DNA from: Actinoplanes sp. KI2
GTDB lineage: Bacteria > Actinomycetota > Actinomycetes > Mycobacteriales > Micromonosporaceae
Assembly: GCF_025630775.1 (NCBI RefSeq)
Contig: NZ_JAOSZE010000011.1
Coordinates: 124,001-188,000 of the forward strand
DNA length: 64,000 nucleotides
Direction of reading: 5' to 3'
Positions 1-9,542 of the stretch are shown here, piece after piece. The position numbers and the translations under genes are program-made. The stretch's first letter is position 1. Each line of letters opens with the position of its first letter. A model generated the notes under the pieces. That model saw nothing but the letters and a program-made list of their open reading frames with translations, was not told the DNA's origin and ran no database searches.

Positions 1-783
1 GCGGCCTGGGGCGGGCAGGTGACCCGGCAGGCGATCATCGGCCTCGCCATCTTCCTGGTCCTGGTGATGGCCTACCTGATCATCCGGTTCGAGTGGCGGA
101 TGGCGGCGGCCGCCGTCGCCTCGCTGCTGCTCGACCTGATCCTCACCGCGGGCGTCTACTCGCTGATCGGCTTCGAGGTCACACCGTCCACAGTGATCGG
201 CTTCCTGACCATCCTCGGGTACGCGCTGTACGACGTGGTCGTGGTGTTCGACAAGGTTCAGGAGAACACCCGCGGCATCACCGCCGGCAGCGTCCGGACG
301 TACGGCGAGGCCACCAACCTCGCGATCAACCAGACGCTGATGCGTTCGCTGAACACCGGTCTGGTGGCGCTCCTGCCGGTCGGCGGCCTGCTGTTCATCG
401 GCGCCGGCCTGCTCGGCGCGGGCACGCTGAAGGACCTCGGCCTGGTGCTGTTCGTCGGTATGGGCATCGGCGTCATCTCCTCGATCATGTTCGCGGCGCC
501 GCTGCTGACCGCGTTCAAGGACCGGGAGCCGAAGATCAAGGCGCACACCGCCCGGGTGCTGGCCCGCCGCGCCGGCGGCCGCTCCGGCGACGTCGCCGGC
601 CGCGGCGAGCGGCAGCCGAACGCCACCGCGTCGGACGAGGCGCCGGCCATGGCCTCGACGGGCACGTCGGCGCCGCGGCCGGGCAGCCGGCCGGCGTCGG
701 CCAAGCGCAGCTCCGGCACGAACCGCGGCGGCCGCCCCGGCGGCACCGGCAACCGCCCGGGCGGCGGCGCCAAGCGCCGGTGA
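1..783 (+). CDS. secF: SecF, protein translocase subunit (3' part)
   Basis: SecF partners SecD and SecYEG and uses the proton gradient to help complete protein export across the membrane. The reading frame is already open at base 1, so the N-terminus lies outside the window. What remains (260 residues) holds the C-terminal membrane half: hydrophobic helices with the RND/SecF pattern, including a GFLTILGYALYDVVVVFDKV stretch with the polar helix and conserved Asp typical of SecF, followed by further helices. The last 80 residues are a basic Ala/Gly/Arg-rich cytoplasmic tail, common in actinomycetes. secD should lie upstream. The gene ends just before a strong hairpin at 797-828. Identification is confident. 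Confidence 0.95.
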   Translation, partial: AAWGGQVTRQAIIGLAIFLVLVMAYLIIRFEWRMAAAAVASLLLDLILTAGVYSLIGFEVTPSTVIGFLTILGYALYDVVVVFDKVQENTRGITAGSVRTYGEATNLAINQTLMRSLNTGLVALLPVGGLLFIGAGLLGAGTLKDLGLVLFVGMGIGVISSIMFAAPLLTAFKDREPKIKAHTARVLARRAGGRSGDVAGRGERQPNATASDEAPAMASTGTSAPRPGSRPASAKRSSGTNRGGRPGGTGNRPGGGAKRR

Positions 784-796
784 TTGTCGATCCACG

Positions 797-828
797 ACGG
801 CCCGTCTCTCCGCGGAGAGGCGGGCCGT
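797..828. terminator. Hairpin between secF and apt
   Basis: A 16-bp stem with one G-U pair and almost no loop (arms around 797-812 and 813-828) starts 14 nt after the secF stop. A short pyrimidine run follows (TAGTCTTT), but there is no long T tract. It probably ends secDF transcripts and insulates apt, whose -10 element begins directly behind it. Confidence 0.65.
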
Positions 829-834
829 TAGTCT
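829..834 (+). promoter_or_regulatory. -10 element (TAGTCT), apt, leaderless
   Basis: TAGTCT sits 7 nt before the GTG of apt at 842 and no ribosome site is visible. In actinobacteria this spacing places the transcript start on the start codon. Confidence 0.5.
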
Positions 835-841
835 TTGCGCC

Positions 842-1396
842 GTGACTGATGAGACTCCCCGGGGCGACAGCGGGTCCGAGTTGGCCGCCGTCGTCGCGAA
901 CGGCACCATCGACGTTCCCGACTTCCCCCAGCCGGGCATCGTGTTCAAGGACCTGATGCCGCTGTTCGCCGACGGCGCGTCGTTCCGCCGGGTGGTCGAC
1001 GGGATCGTCGCGCACTACCCGGGCGGGTTCGACGTGGTGGCCGGGGTGGAGGCGCGCGGGTTCGTGGTGGCCGCCGCGGTCGCGTACGCCACCGGGACCG
1101 GCGTGGTGCCCGTACGGAAGGCCGGCAAGCTGCCGCGGAAAGCCCTCAGTGCCTCGTACGCGCTCGAGTACGGCGAGGCCACCCTCGAGGTGCACGAGGA
1201 CGCGTTCATCGCCGGCCAGCGGGTCCTGGTGGTCGACGACGTGCTGGCCACCGGCGGCACCGCCGGCGCGGCGATCGAGCTGGTCGAGCGGGCCGGCGGC
1301 ACGATCGCCGGCTTCACCGTGCTGATGGAGCTGGCCTTCCTCAACGGCCGGGAGCGGCTCGCGCCCCGTACCGTCCATGCATTGCTGACCGTTTGA
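842..1396 (+). CDS. apt: Adenine phosphoribosyltransferase
   Basis: Apt salvages adenine with PRPP to give AMP and pyrophosphate in the cytoplasm. The 184-residue length is normal. The PRPP-binding motif VLVVDDVLATGGTAGAA is near residues 123-139, and the N-terminal pattern DFPQPGIVFKDLMPLF is typical of the family, as is the VEARGF segment. The GTG at 842 has no ribosome site but follows a TAGTCT hexamer by 7 nt, so a leaderless message is likely. The order secDF-apt-rel is a standard actinobacterial arrangement and links nucleotide salvage to the (p)ppGpp gene that follows. Confidence 0.96.
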   Translation: MTDETPRGDSGSELAAVVANGTIDVPDFPQPGIVFKDLMPLFADGASFRRVVDGIVAHYPGGFDVVAGVEARGFVVAAAVAYATGTGVVPVRKAGKLPRKALSASYALEYGEATLEVHEDAFIAGQRVLVVDDVLATGGTAGAAIELVERAGGTIAGFTVLMELAFLNGRERLAPRTVHALLTV

Positions 1397-1560
1397 TCCC
1401 GTCTATCCGGTTAAGCGACCCTCTTTCGGAGATTCAGCCAGGCCATCGGGGAAGACCATGCGGGTAGGATGGCGTTCCTAACCAGGTGACAAATGGCATG
1501 AGCGGATCTCTCCGGCCGACGATGATCGGTGAGGTTCCAGGCGATGGTGTGAGGAGGCCG

Positions 1561-4098
1561 GTGTCCAGCGACGTCGCCCCTCCGGCGGAGGGCACGGTGC
1601 AGCCGACCGAAAACACACGGACCGGCGCGGACGCGGAGGCGCCGCCCGTCGAGGAGACACGCCCGGCCGATGAGGCGCCGGCCGCCACCGAGGCGGTCCC
1701 ACTCGCCGAGGCGGCCCAGCTCGCCGAGGCCGCCCAGCCCGCCGAGACGGCCCAGCCTCGCCCCGCCGTGCCGACCCCCGACCCGGATGTCACCCAGCCG
1801 CTGCCGCCCGGCGAGGAGCCCAGCACCGGGTTCGGCCTGGCCAGCGCGCCGACCGGCCGGCGGGTCCGGGCGCGGCTCGCCCGGTTCAACGCGCCGTGGC
1901 AGAGCACCCAGGTCAGTGAGGTGCTCGAGCCGCTGATCGCCACCCACCGGGCCAGCCACCCCAAGGCCGACGGCCGCCAGTTGCAGCGCGCCTTCGACGT
2001 GGCTGCCCGCTGGCACTCGGGCCAGTACCGCAAGTCCGGCGACCCGTACATCACCCACCCGCTCGCCGTCGCGACGATCCTCGCCAACCTCGGCATGGAC
2101 ACGACCACGCTGGTCGCCGCCCTGCTGCACGACACGATCGAGGACACCGACTACTCGCTCGACCAGATGCGCGCCGACTTCGGCGGCGAGGTCGCGCTGC
2201 TGGTCGACGGCGTGACCAAGCTCGACCGGGTCAAGCTGGGCGACGCGGCCAAGGCGGAGACGATCCGCAAGATGGTCGTGGCCATGGCGAAAGACCCGCG
2301 GGTGCTGGTCATCAAGCTGGCCGACCGGCTGCACAACATGCGTACGCTGACCTTCCTGCCCCGCCCCAAGCAGGAGCAGAAGGCCAAGGAGACGCTGGAG
2401 ATCCTCGCACCGCTGGCCCACCGCCTCGGTATGAACACGATCAAGTGGGAGCTCGAGGACCTCGCGTTCGGCACGCTGTTCCCCAAGCGGTTCGAGGAGA
2501 TCAACCGGCTGATCGGCGAGCACCAGCCGCAGCGTGAGGCGCTGCTGCGCCAGGTGACCAACAGGGTCTCGCTCGACCTGAAGTCCGCGAAGATCAAGGC
2601 GGAGACCACCGGCCGCCCGAAGCACCTGTACTCGATCTATCAGAAGATGATCGTGCGGGGCCGCGACTTCAACGACATCTACGACCTGGTCGGCGTGCGC
2701 ATCCTGGTCGACACGGTTCGCGACTGCTACGCCGCGCTGGGCGTCATCCACGCGAACTGGCAGCCGGTGCCGGGCCGGTTCAAGGACTACATCGCGATGC
2801 CGAAGTTCAACATGTACCAGTCGTTGCACACGACGGTCATCGGCCCGACCGGCAAGCCGGTCGAGATGCAGATCCGCACGTTCGCGATGCACCGTACGGC
2901 CGAGTTCGGCATCGCCGCGCACTGGAAGTACAAGGAGCAGAAGGGCGCGACGATCGTCGGGCCGCCGGCGCACATCGACGAGATGACCTGGCTGCGGCAG
3001 CTGCTCGACTGGCAGCGCGAGGCCAGCGACCCGTCCGAGTTCCTCGACGCGCTGCGCTTCGACCTGTCCAGCCAAGAGGTCTACGTCTTCACACCCAAGG
3101 GCGACGTGATCCCGCTGCCCACCGGATCGACGCCGGTCGACTTCGCGTACGCGGTGCACACCCAGGTCGGGCACAAGTGCATCGGCGCGCGGGTCAACGG
3201 CAAGCTCGTGCCGCTCGAGTCGACGCTCTCCAACGGCGACGTGATCGAGATCTTCACCTCGAAGTCGGCCACGGCCGGTCCGACGCAGGACTGGCTGGGC
3301 TTCGTGAAGAGCCCCCGGGCCCGTACGAAGATCCGGCAGTTCTTCAACAAGGAGCGTCGCGAGGAAGCGATCGAGATCGGCAAGGAGGCGATCGTCAAGG
3401 CGATGCGCAAGCAGGGCCTGCCCCTGCAGCGCATGCTGACCAGCGAAAACCTCACGACGATCGCGCGCGACCTGCACCTGGCCGACGTGGCCTCGCTGTA
3501 CGCGGCGGTGGGCGAGAACACCGTGTCGGCCCAGTCCGTGGTGCAGAAACTCGTGGCCGGCTTCGGCGGCGAGGAGGGCGCGGTCGAGGACATCGCCGAG
3601 ACCGCCGTCGCGACCCGGCCGCCGCGCAACCGCAGCACCGCGCAGGACCCCGGCGTCGTGGTCAAGGGCGTCAGCGACGTGTGGGTCAAACTGGCCCGCT
3701 GCTGCACCCCGGTGCCCGGCGACGCGGTGTTCGGCTTCGTCACCCGCTCCGGCGGCGTTTCGGTGCACCGCGAGGACTGCGCGAACGCGGAGGACCTGCG
3801 CGACCAGTCCGAGCGCGTGGTCGAGGTGAGCTGGAAGCCGACCAGCGCGTCGACCTTCCTGGTGGCGATCCAGGTGGAGGCGCTCGACCGGCACAAGCTG
3901 CTGGCCGACGTCACCCGGGTGCTCTCCGAGGAACGCGTCAACATCCTCTCGGCGACCGTGACGACCACGCGCGACCGGGTGGCGGTCAGCCGCTTCACGT
4001 TCGAGATGGCCGACCCGAAGCACCTGGGCCACCTGGTGGCAGCCGTCCGCAAGGTCGACGGCGTCTTCGACGCCTACCGGGTGACCTCGGGCGCGTAA
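1561..4098 (+). CDS. rel: Bifunctional (p)ppGpp synthetase/hydrolase
   Basis: This enzyme makes and breaks the stringent-response alarmone. The domains are in standard order: an acidic Pro/Ala-rich N-terminal tail (1-100), the HD hydrolase domain with intact H190-D191 and the ED pair in LLHDTIEDT, the synthetase domain with [13 protein letters not shown] near 351, a TGS domain from about 506, and a C-terminal ACT domain. The synthetase loop reads RFKD (406-409). RxKD is the signature of bifunctional Rel proteins, whereas synthetase-only RelA has an acidic ExDD. The GTG at 1561 follows GAGGAGG. An in-frame GTG at 1486 would add 25 residues and follows a TAGGAT hexamer, so the exact start is open. 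Downstream lies a hairpin at 4185-4205. Confidence 0.96.
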   Translation: MSSDVAPPAEGTVQPTENTRTGADAEAPPVEETRPADEAPAATEAVPLAEAAQLAEAAQPAETAQPRPAVPTPDPDVTQPLPPGEEPSTGFGLASAPTGRRVRARLARFNAPWQSTQVSEVLEPLIATHRASHPKADGRQLQRAFDVAARWHSGQYRKSGDPYITHPLAVATILANLGMDTTTLVAALLHDTIEDTDYSLDQMRADFGGEVALLVDGVTKLDRVKLGDAAKAETIRKMVVAMAKDPRVLVIKLADRLHNMRTLTFLPRPKQEQKAKETLEILAPLAHRLGMNTIKWELEDLAFGTLFPKRFEEINRLIGEHQPQREALLRQVTNRVSLDLKSAKIKAETTGRPKHLYSIYQKMIVRGRDFNDIYDLVGVRILVDTVRDCYAALGVIHANWQPVPGRFKDYIAMPKFNMYQSLHTTVIGPTGKPVEMQIRTFAMHRTAEFGIAAHWKYKEQKGATIVGPPAHIDEMTWLRQLLDWQREASDPSEFLDALRFDLSSQEVYVFTPKGDVIPLPTGSTPVDFAYAVHTQVGHKCIGARVNGKLVPLESTLSNGDVIEIFTSKSATAGPTQDWLGFVKSPRARTKIRQFFNKERREEAIEIGKEAIVKAMRKQGLPLQRMLTSENLTTIARDLHLADVASLYAAVGENTVSAQSVVQKLVAGFGGEEGAVEDIAETAVATRPPRNRSTAQDPGVVVKGVSDVWVKLARCCTPVPGDAVFGFVTRSGGVSVHREDCANAEDLRDQSERVVEVSWKPTSASTFLVAIQVEALDRHKLLADVTRVLSEERVNILSATVTTTRDRVAVSRFTFEMADPKHLGHLVAAVRKVDGVFDAYRVTSGA

Positions 4099-4184
4099 CC
4101 AATGCATTCCGGCCGTACGGGGTGAAGCGCCGCCCGGGCTGTGGACAACGACGAAGACTGTCGGACTCGGGTGCTTGAATGGGG

Positions 4185-4205
4185 CCCCACCCATCGAGGG
4201 TGGGG
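4185..4205 (+). terminator. Hairpin downstream of rel
   Basis: A perfect 8-bp stem (CCCCACCC with GGGTGGGG) and 5-nt loop lie about 90 nt after the rel stop. There is no T tract, so this is a probable but weak terminator. Confidence 0.5.
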
Positions 4206-4425
4206 GTGGCCCGCGGACCTTGCGGTAACCCCGCGGATCTTTGCTTTAACCGTGGCGGATCGTCGCTGGGAACGTGAGGCTTTCAGTGACCGCGCTCGAT
4301 GACCGGCGTGGGGTGCGGCCGCGCGCCGTGAGCGACGGCCCGCGTCTCCGCATCAACAGCCGGGCCGCCGCCTCCCGGTTGGAGTGGCCGGCCTCGCGTT
4401 GGGTCAGGCCGCGCGTTGGATCGGG

Positions 4426-4561
4426 CCTCGCGGTGGGCCGGGCGTCGCGGTGGGCCGGGCGTCGCGGTGGGCCGGGCGTCGCGGTGGGCCGGGCGTCGCG
4501 GTGGGCCGGGCGTCGCGGTGGGCCGGGCGTCGCGGTGGGCCGGGCCTCGCGGTGGGCCGGG
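4426..4561. repeat. 17-bp tandem repeat, 8 copies
   Basis: Eight head-to-tail copies of a 17-bp unit of the form C(G/C)TCGCGGTGGGCCGGG fill this interval. Six middle copies begin CGT; the first and last begin CCT. Further degenerate copies follow with ACG(C/T)GCGGTGAGCC units up to about 4625. Seventeen is not a multiple of three, so the array is unlikely to encode protein. It is probably a slippage-prone minisatellite. Confidence 0.9.
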
Positions 4562-4656
4562 GCCGAGCGTTGGAGCCGGGACGCGCGGTGAGCCGGGACG
4601 TGCGGTGAGCCCGGACGTGCGGTGAGTGGCGTGCGTGCTCCCGCGCTGGAGAAGTC

Positions 4657-4704
4657 GGCGCGCCCACCCCTGCGCGGCGAGGCGCGCCCACCCCTGCGCG
4701 GCGA
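4657..4704. repeat. 24-bp direct duplication
   Basis: Two perfect adjacent copies of a 24-bp unit that begins GGCGCGCCCACCCC occur at 4657-4680 and 4681-4704, in the same intergenic region as the 17-bp array. Confidence 0.85.
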
Positions 4705-4764
4705 GGCGGTGCGGACGCGCTTCCGCGTGGGCGGGGCTCGCCTCGTACGGGAAACGGCTGGTGC

Positions 4765-4798
4765 GCAAGAAAAAGGGCGGAGCCGGAGCCCCGCCCTT
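4765..4798 (-). terminator. Rho-independent terminator of the cyclophilin pair
   Basis: Read on the minus strand, an 8-bp stem (AAGGGCGG with CCGCCCTT) with a 10-nt loop is followed by TTTTTCTTG. It lies 18 nt beyond the stop of the minus-strand cyclophilin gene. This is the best canonical terminator in the window. Confidence 0.8.
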
Positions 4799-4815
4799 CC
4801 CGGTTTGCCGCCGGA

Positions 4816-5652
4816 TCAGCTCACGGTGATCGTCTTGAAGACCAGTTCCTTCTTGGGGTGGCCGCCGCCGGCCGATGAGGCGAAGGCGCCGTCGTCGCCG
4901 GCCTTGACCACGTCCTTGACGATGTCGAGGCCCGACGTGACCTTGCCGAGCAGGGTGTAGTTCGCGGGCAGTTTGGTGTCCGCCGTGACGATGAAGAACT
5001 GGCTGCCGGTGCTGCCGGGCTGGCCGGTGTTGGCCATCGCGATCGAGCCCTCGGGGTACGGGTTGTTCGTGTCGGTCGGCAGGTTTTCCTCGGCCATGGT
5101 GTAGCTCGGGCCGCCCTGGCCGTCGGTCTCGCGGTAGCCCTTGCCGGTCGCGAACGGGTCGCCGCACTGGAGGACCTGGAAGCTCTTCTCGTTGACCAGG
5201 CGGTGGCACTTGGTGTTGTCCCAGAACTTCTTGCTGCCGAGGTACGCGAAGCTGGACGTCGTGCAGGGCACCTTCGACTTGTCGAGAGTCGCGGTGATCT
5301 TGCCGAGGTTGGTGTCCATCGTCAGCGTCGAGGTGCCGGTCTTCGGCGCGGTGGGCGGCGGGGTGCCGACGTCCTTGACCTTGCCGCCGCCGGTCTGCGG
5401 CGTCCAGGTGCAGGCGGTGAAGCCGGCCGGGACGGCGGCAGCGCTGGAGCTGGCGCTGGGGCTCTTCTTCTTGTCGTCCTTCATCGCGTTGACGAGCCAC
5501 ACCGTGGCGCCGGCGATGACAACGACCGCGATCGCCGAGCCGATGATCGTCTGGCGCTGGCGGCGCTTACGTGCGGCCGCGGCTCGCTCGGCCATCTCCT
5601 TCTCGAGCCGGGCTCGCGCCGCCGCGCGCTGCCGGTCCTTGATCGACGACAC
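4816..5652 (-). CDS. Membrane-anchored cyclophilin-type peptidyl-prolyl isomerase
   Basis: Cyclophilins speed cis-trans isomerisation at proline. This 278-residue copy has a basic N-terminus (DRQRAAARARLEKE), one membrane helix at about 36-56, a Ser/Ala linker and an extracytoplasmic cyclophilin domain from about residue 108. The catalytic Arg is present (CHR, R151), as are QCGDP and GSQFFIVT, so it may be an active isomerase acting on exported proteins. The GTG start follows AGGAGG by 6 nt. It is the downstream member of a tandem pair of paralogues with the same layout and ends at the terminator at 4765-4798. Confidence 0.9.
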   Translation of the reverse strand: MSSIKDRQRAAARARLEKEMAERAAAARKRRQRQTIIGSAIAVVVIAGATVWLVNAMKDDKKKSPSASSSAAAVPAGFTACTWTPQTGGGKVKDVGTPPPTAPKTGTSTLTMDTNLGKITATLDKSKVPCTTSSFAYLGSKKFWDNTKCHRLVNEKSFQVLQCGDPFATGKGYRETDGQGGPSYTMAEENLPTDTNNPYPEGSIAMANTGQPGSTGSQFFIVTADTKLPANYTLLGKVTSGLDIVKDVVKAGDDGAFASSAGGGHPKKELVFKTITVS

Positions 5653-5684
5653 GGTGTTCCTCCTGCTGTGTTCGGCCTGGGGGA

Positions 5685-6563
5685 TTAAGACAGTGCGCTC
5701 GCCGAGGGCGCCGCGGAGGCGGCCGCCGAGGCGGCCGGCTGTGCGACGGTGAGGCCGGCGATCGTGATCTTGGTCGTGGGCTTGACCTTGTCGCCGGCTG
5801 CGTCCGCGACGGTGGGGATCTTGCCGATCTTCTCGACCGTGGCCATGCCGCCGGACACCGTGCCGACGATCGAGAACTCCGGGGTGGCCGGCGTGTAGTC
5901 CTTGAAGAAGATCAGGAACTGGCTGCCGTTGGTGCCCGGCGGGTTGCCGATCAGCGCGACCGTGCCCTTGGGGTAGAGCGGGGTCGTGGCCGGGGCCTTA
6001 CCCGCCGCGGCGCTGGGCGAGGGGGTGGGGGCGGCCGGGGTGTTCTCGCTGTACACGCTGTAGGTCGGGCCGCCGAGCCCGGTGCCCGTCGGGTCACCGC
6101 AGCGGATCGCGCCGTACGTGGTGATCTCGTGGCACGTGGTGTTGTCGAAGAACTTCTTGCTCGCCAGGTAGCTGAGATCCTCGGAACCGCAGGGCGAGCT
6201 GGTCAGATCGAGGCTGACCTCGATCGGAGCGCCCTGGTTCGTGGTGATCGTCATCGTCTTCGTGCCCGACACCGGAATGTTCTTGGTGGGCGGCGTGCCG
6301 ACTTCCTTCAGGTTCGTGTTGGTCGTCGCGCTCTGCGGCGTCCAGGCGCAGACGTCCTGGTCTGCCGCGGTCGTGGACTTGTTGTCGGAGTCGAAGGCCC
6401 CGTTCATCCACGCGATGCCGGCGACGATCAGCAGGACCGCGACACCCGAGCCGATCCCGGCGTAAATCCGGCGCCTGCGCCGCTCCTTGACGGCTCGCCG
6501 GGCCATTTGCCGATCGAGCTTCGCCCGGGCGAGCTTGCGCTGCCGGTCCTTACTGGATGCCAC
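5685..6563 (-). CDS. Membrane-anchored cyclophilin paralogue, probably degenerate at the active site
   Basis: This 292-residue protein shares the architecture of its neighbour: a basic N-terminal tail starting xxSKDRQRK, a membrane helix at about 36-53 and an extracytoplasmic cyclophilin domain. The segment that should read HR reads CHEITTYGAIRCGDP, so Glu146 replaces the catalytic Arg. The GSQFLIFF strand is kept. It may therefore bind but not isomerise, or work with the first copy; this is inference. The start is a GTG with a purine-rich AAGGAAGGG upstream. The C-terminus is an Ala/Ser-rich tail. The gap to the next gene is 32 nt, so the pair is probably one operon. Confidence 0.87.
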   Translation of the reverse strand: MASSKDRQRKLARAKLDRQMARRAVKERRRRRIYAGIGSGVAVLLIVAGIAWMNGAFDSDNKSTTAADQDVCAWTPQSATTNTNLKEVGTPPTKNIPVSGTKTMTITTNQGAPIEVSLDLTSSPCGSEDLSYLASKKFFDNTTCHEITTYGAIRCGDPTGTGLGGPTYSVYSENTPAAPTPSPSAAAGKAPATTPLYPKGTVALIGNPPGTNGSQFLIFFKDYTPATPEFSIVGTVSGGMATVEKIGKIPTVADAAGDKVKPTTKITIAGLTVAQPAASAAASAAPSASALS

Positions 6564-6693
6564 CGAACGCTGCCCTTCCTTCTAGTCCTGTCACACGCCC
6601 GCAAGAGTGTACGGGTACCTCCTGGGAAAGTGGTGTGCGCATGCCGGGCTAGGCTCGTTACGATTCGTACCCGATTTGTATTTGGGAGATCCT

Positions 6694-7377
<684 letters not shown>

Positions 7378-7383
7378 CGAAGT

Positions 7384-7462
7384 GAGCCTTGTTCACGACG
7401 GTGGAGATCACGTGCATGACTTGCGCTGATGTGGGGGTCAAGGTAGGTCGTGAACAAGACTC
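7384..7462. repeat. 16-bp inverted repeat in the hisS leader
   Basis: GAGCCTTGTTCACGAC at 7384-7399 is repeated in inverse orientation at 7447-7462 with a single mismatch, around a 47-nt spacer. The right arm ends 6 nt before the hisS ribosome site. It could form a leader hairpin in the hisS transcript or serve as two sites for a DNA-binding protein. No known regulator is recognised. Confidence 0.8.
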
Positions 7463-7481
7463 ATCCTAGGAGATTTTGAGA

Positions 7482-8792
7482 ATGCCGATTTCCGGCTTCC
7501 CCGAATGGCTGCCCGCGCAGCGCATCATCGAGCAACGCGTGATCGACCGGATCCGGTCGACCTTTGAGCTGTACGGGTTCGCGCCGCTGGAGACGCGGTC
7601 GGTCGAACCGCTGGAGACTCTGCTGAGCAAGGGGGAGACCTCCAAGGAGGTCTATCTGCTGCACCGCCTGCAGGGTGAGGCCGGCCCGTCCGCCGACGAT
7701 CAGCTGGGTCTGCACTTCGATCTGACCGTGCCGTTTGCCCGGTATGTCGTTGAAAACGCGGGAAAGCTGGTCTTCCCGTTCCGCCGGTATCAGATCCAGA
7801 AGGTCTGGCGGGGGGAGCGGCCGCAGGAGGGGCGCTACCGCGAGTTCCTGCAGGCCGACATCGATGTGGTCAATCGGGACAATTTGCCGTTCCACTACGA
7901 CACCGAGATGCCGCTGGTGATCGGGGACGCGCTCGCCGGGCTGCCCATCCCGGCCGCGCGGATCCAGGTCAACAACCGCAAGGTCTGTGAGGGGTTCTAC
8001 CGGGGGCTCGGCCTCGCGGACACCGACCAGGTCCTGCGTACGGTCGACAAATTGGACAAGATCGGCCCGGCGCGCGTTTCGGAGCTGCTGGTGGAAACCG
8101 CCGGCGCCTCGGCGTCGCAGGCGGCCGCGTGCCTGGACCTTGCCGCGATCTCCGCGGAGGACGGGTCCTTCGTGGACGCGGTCCGCAAGCTCGGGGTGAG
8201 TGACCCGCTGCTCGACGAGGGTCTCGAGGAGTTGGTCCGGGTGGTCGAGACCGCCCGCGAGCACGCGCCCGGCCTGGTCGCCGCCGAGCTCAAGATCGCT
8301 CGCGGCCTCGACTACTACACCGGAACCGTGTACGAGACCCAGCTGCGCGGTTATGAGCGGTTCGGGTCGGTCTGCTCGGGCGGCCGCTACGACAACCTGG
8401 CCTCCTCGGGCAAGGACCGTTTCCCCGGCGTCGGCATCTCGATCGGCGTCTCCCGGATGCTCGGCGTGCTCTTCGGCCAGCAGGCGCTGAGCGTGTCCCG
8501 CTCGGTGCCGACCTGCGTGCTGGTGGCGCTGCCGCACGAGGACCAGCGGGTGGCCTGCGACCGGATCGCCGCGGCGCTGCGCCGCCGCGGCATCCCCACC
8601 GAGGTGGCGCCGACCGCCGCGAAGTTCGGCAAGCAGATCCAGTACGCCGACCGGCGCGGCATTCCGTACGTGTGGTTCCCCGGCGAGCAGGACGAGGTCA
8701 AGGACATCCGCTCGGGCGCGCAGTCACCCGCCTCGGCGGACTCGTGGGCGCCGCCGGCCGAGGACCTGCACCCGGTCGTCTCAGGCGCGTGA
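7482..8792 (+). CDS. hisS: Histidyl-tRNA synthetase
   Basis: HisRS charges tRNA-His with histidine. The 436-residue protein shows class II motif 2 (RRYQIQKVWRGERPQEGRYREF), the histidine-specific segment LDYYTGTVYET and motif 3 (GVGISIGVSRML), then an anticodon-binding C-terminal domain. The ATG at 7482 follows AGGAGA by 8 nt. The leader holds a 16-bp inverted repeat. The 3' end overlaps the convergent amidase gene by 12 nt. Confidence 0.97.
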   Translation: MPISGFPEWLPAQRIIEQRVIDRIRSTFELYGFAPLETRSVEPLETLLSKGETSKEVYLLHRLQGEAGPSADDQLGLHFDLTVPFARYVVENAGKLVFPFRRYQIQKVWRGERPQEGRYREFLQADIDVVNRDNLPFHYDTEMPLVIGDALAGLPIPAARIQVNNRKVCEGFYRGLGLADTDQVLRTVDKLDKIGPARVSELLVETAGASASQAAACLDLAAISAEDGSFVDAVRKLGVSDPLLDEGLEELVRVVETAREHAPGLVAAELKIARGLDYYTGTVYETQLRGYERFGSVCSGGRYDNLASSGKDRFPGVGISIGVSRMLGVLFGQQALSVSRSVPTCVLVALPHEDQRVACDRIAAALRRRGIPTEVAPTAAKFGKQIQYADRRGIPYVWFPGEQDEVKDIRSGAQSPASADSWAPPAEDLHPVVSGA

Positions 8793-9542
8793 CTCCGTGC
8801 GGCAGGGCCCCCGGGCCCTGCCGCCTACCTCCGCCTTAACCATGCCGACGGTGTGCAGCGGCACCTGGGCGACCACGACCCCGTCGGGCCGGATCACGCT
8901 GGTCGGTCCGAGCCCGATCCGCCCCGCACCCCGTTCCCCGGTGACGTCGGCGGAAATGAGCCACATCCCGGTTTCCCGCGCCCGCTCACCGCGGATCGCG
9001 TTGTGCCTGGGCTGCCAGAGCTCGGCCTTCGCCCGGCCCATCATGTTCTGCGACGGGACGAACAGCACCTGGGCGCCCTGCGCGGCCACCGCCTTCGCCG
9101 CCGCCGGGAACCGGGTGTCGTAGCAGATGTTGATGCCGAACCGGACGCCGTTGAGGTCGAAGACCGGGTACGCCGCACCGGCGGTGAAGGTCTGTTCCCC
9201 GGGCGTCAGATGCGTCTTCCGGTAAACCCCGGTGACCTCGCCGCGGGTGATGACCACGGCCGAGTTGAAGAAGCGGGAGCCGTCGCGTTCGATCAGCCCG
9301 AGCACCAGGGTCTGCCGGAGAGGAGCCAGCCGGGCCAGGATCTCCCCGAACTCCGGCGAACCCAGCTCGTACGCGGTGCGGGCCAGGTGGTCGCCGGTCG
9401 TCAGGTAGCCCTGGAGGAAGCACTCCGGGAACAGCAGCAGGTCCACGCCGGGCGCCTGGTCCGCGAAGGACTCCACCACGGCCAGCGCCGCCGGCACGTC
9501 CGAGAGCAGTTCCGGCGTCTGGCAGGCGCCCGCCCTGAGCAC
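8781..9542 (-). CDS. Carbon-nitrogen hydrolase (nitrilase superfamily)
   Basis: This 253-residue enzyme belongs to the nitrilase/amidase superfamily. The Glu-Lys-Cys triad is visible: E40 in LLFPEC, K109 in VYRKTHL and C140 in NICYDTRFP. Such enzymes hydrolyse amides or nitriles, but the substrate is not evident. The GTG start overlaps the stop of the upstream GNAT gene by one base, which suggests translational coupling. The two may act on the same small molecule, though this is inference. It ends inside the convergent hisS 3' end. Confidence 0.9.
   Translation of the reverse strand: MLRAGACQTPELLSDVPAALAVVESFADQAPGVDLLLFPECFLQGYLTTGDHLARTAYELGSPEFGEILARLAPLRQTLVLGLIERDGSRFFNSAVVITRGEVTGVYRKTHLTPGEQTFTAGAAYPVFDLNGVRFGINICYDTRFPAAAKAVAAQGAQVLFVPSQNMMGRAKAELWQPRHNAIRGERARETGMWLISADVTGERGAGRIGLGPTSVIRPDGVVVAQVPLHTVGMVKAEVGGRARGPCRTESRA

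Larger units (their letters stand above)
4099..4815. other. 717-bp convergent intergenic region
   Basis: No convincing gene was found between rel and the minus-strand cyclophilin. The interval holds the rel hairpin, an array of 17-bp repeats at 4426-4561 with degenerate flanks from about 4391 to 4625, a 24-bp duplication at 4657-4704, and a terminator for the minus strand at 4765-4798. Open frames crossing the repeats exist in several frames on both strands, only because the 17-bp unit contains no stop. They are not supported as genes. Confidence 0.7.

Noticed and set aside
1411-4194. A 927-codon open frame on the minus strand opposite rel
   Set aside because: It is the mirror of the rel gene. 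The translation is His/Arg/Val-rich without domains, as GC-rich antisense frames usually are.
4426-4561. Possible CRISPR array
   Set aside because: The repeats are directly adjacent with no unique spacers, and no cas genes are present.
4274-4608. Several overlapping small frames in the 17-bp repeats
   Set aside because: The repeat lacks stops in all frames and 17 is not divisible by three, so open frames are expected by chance.
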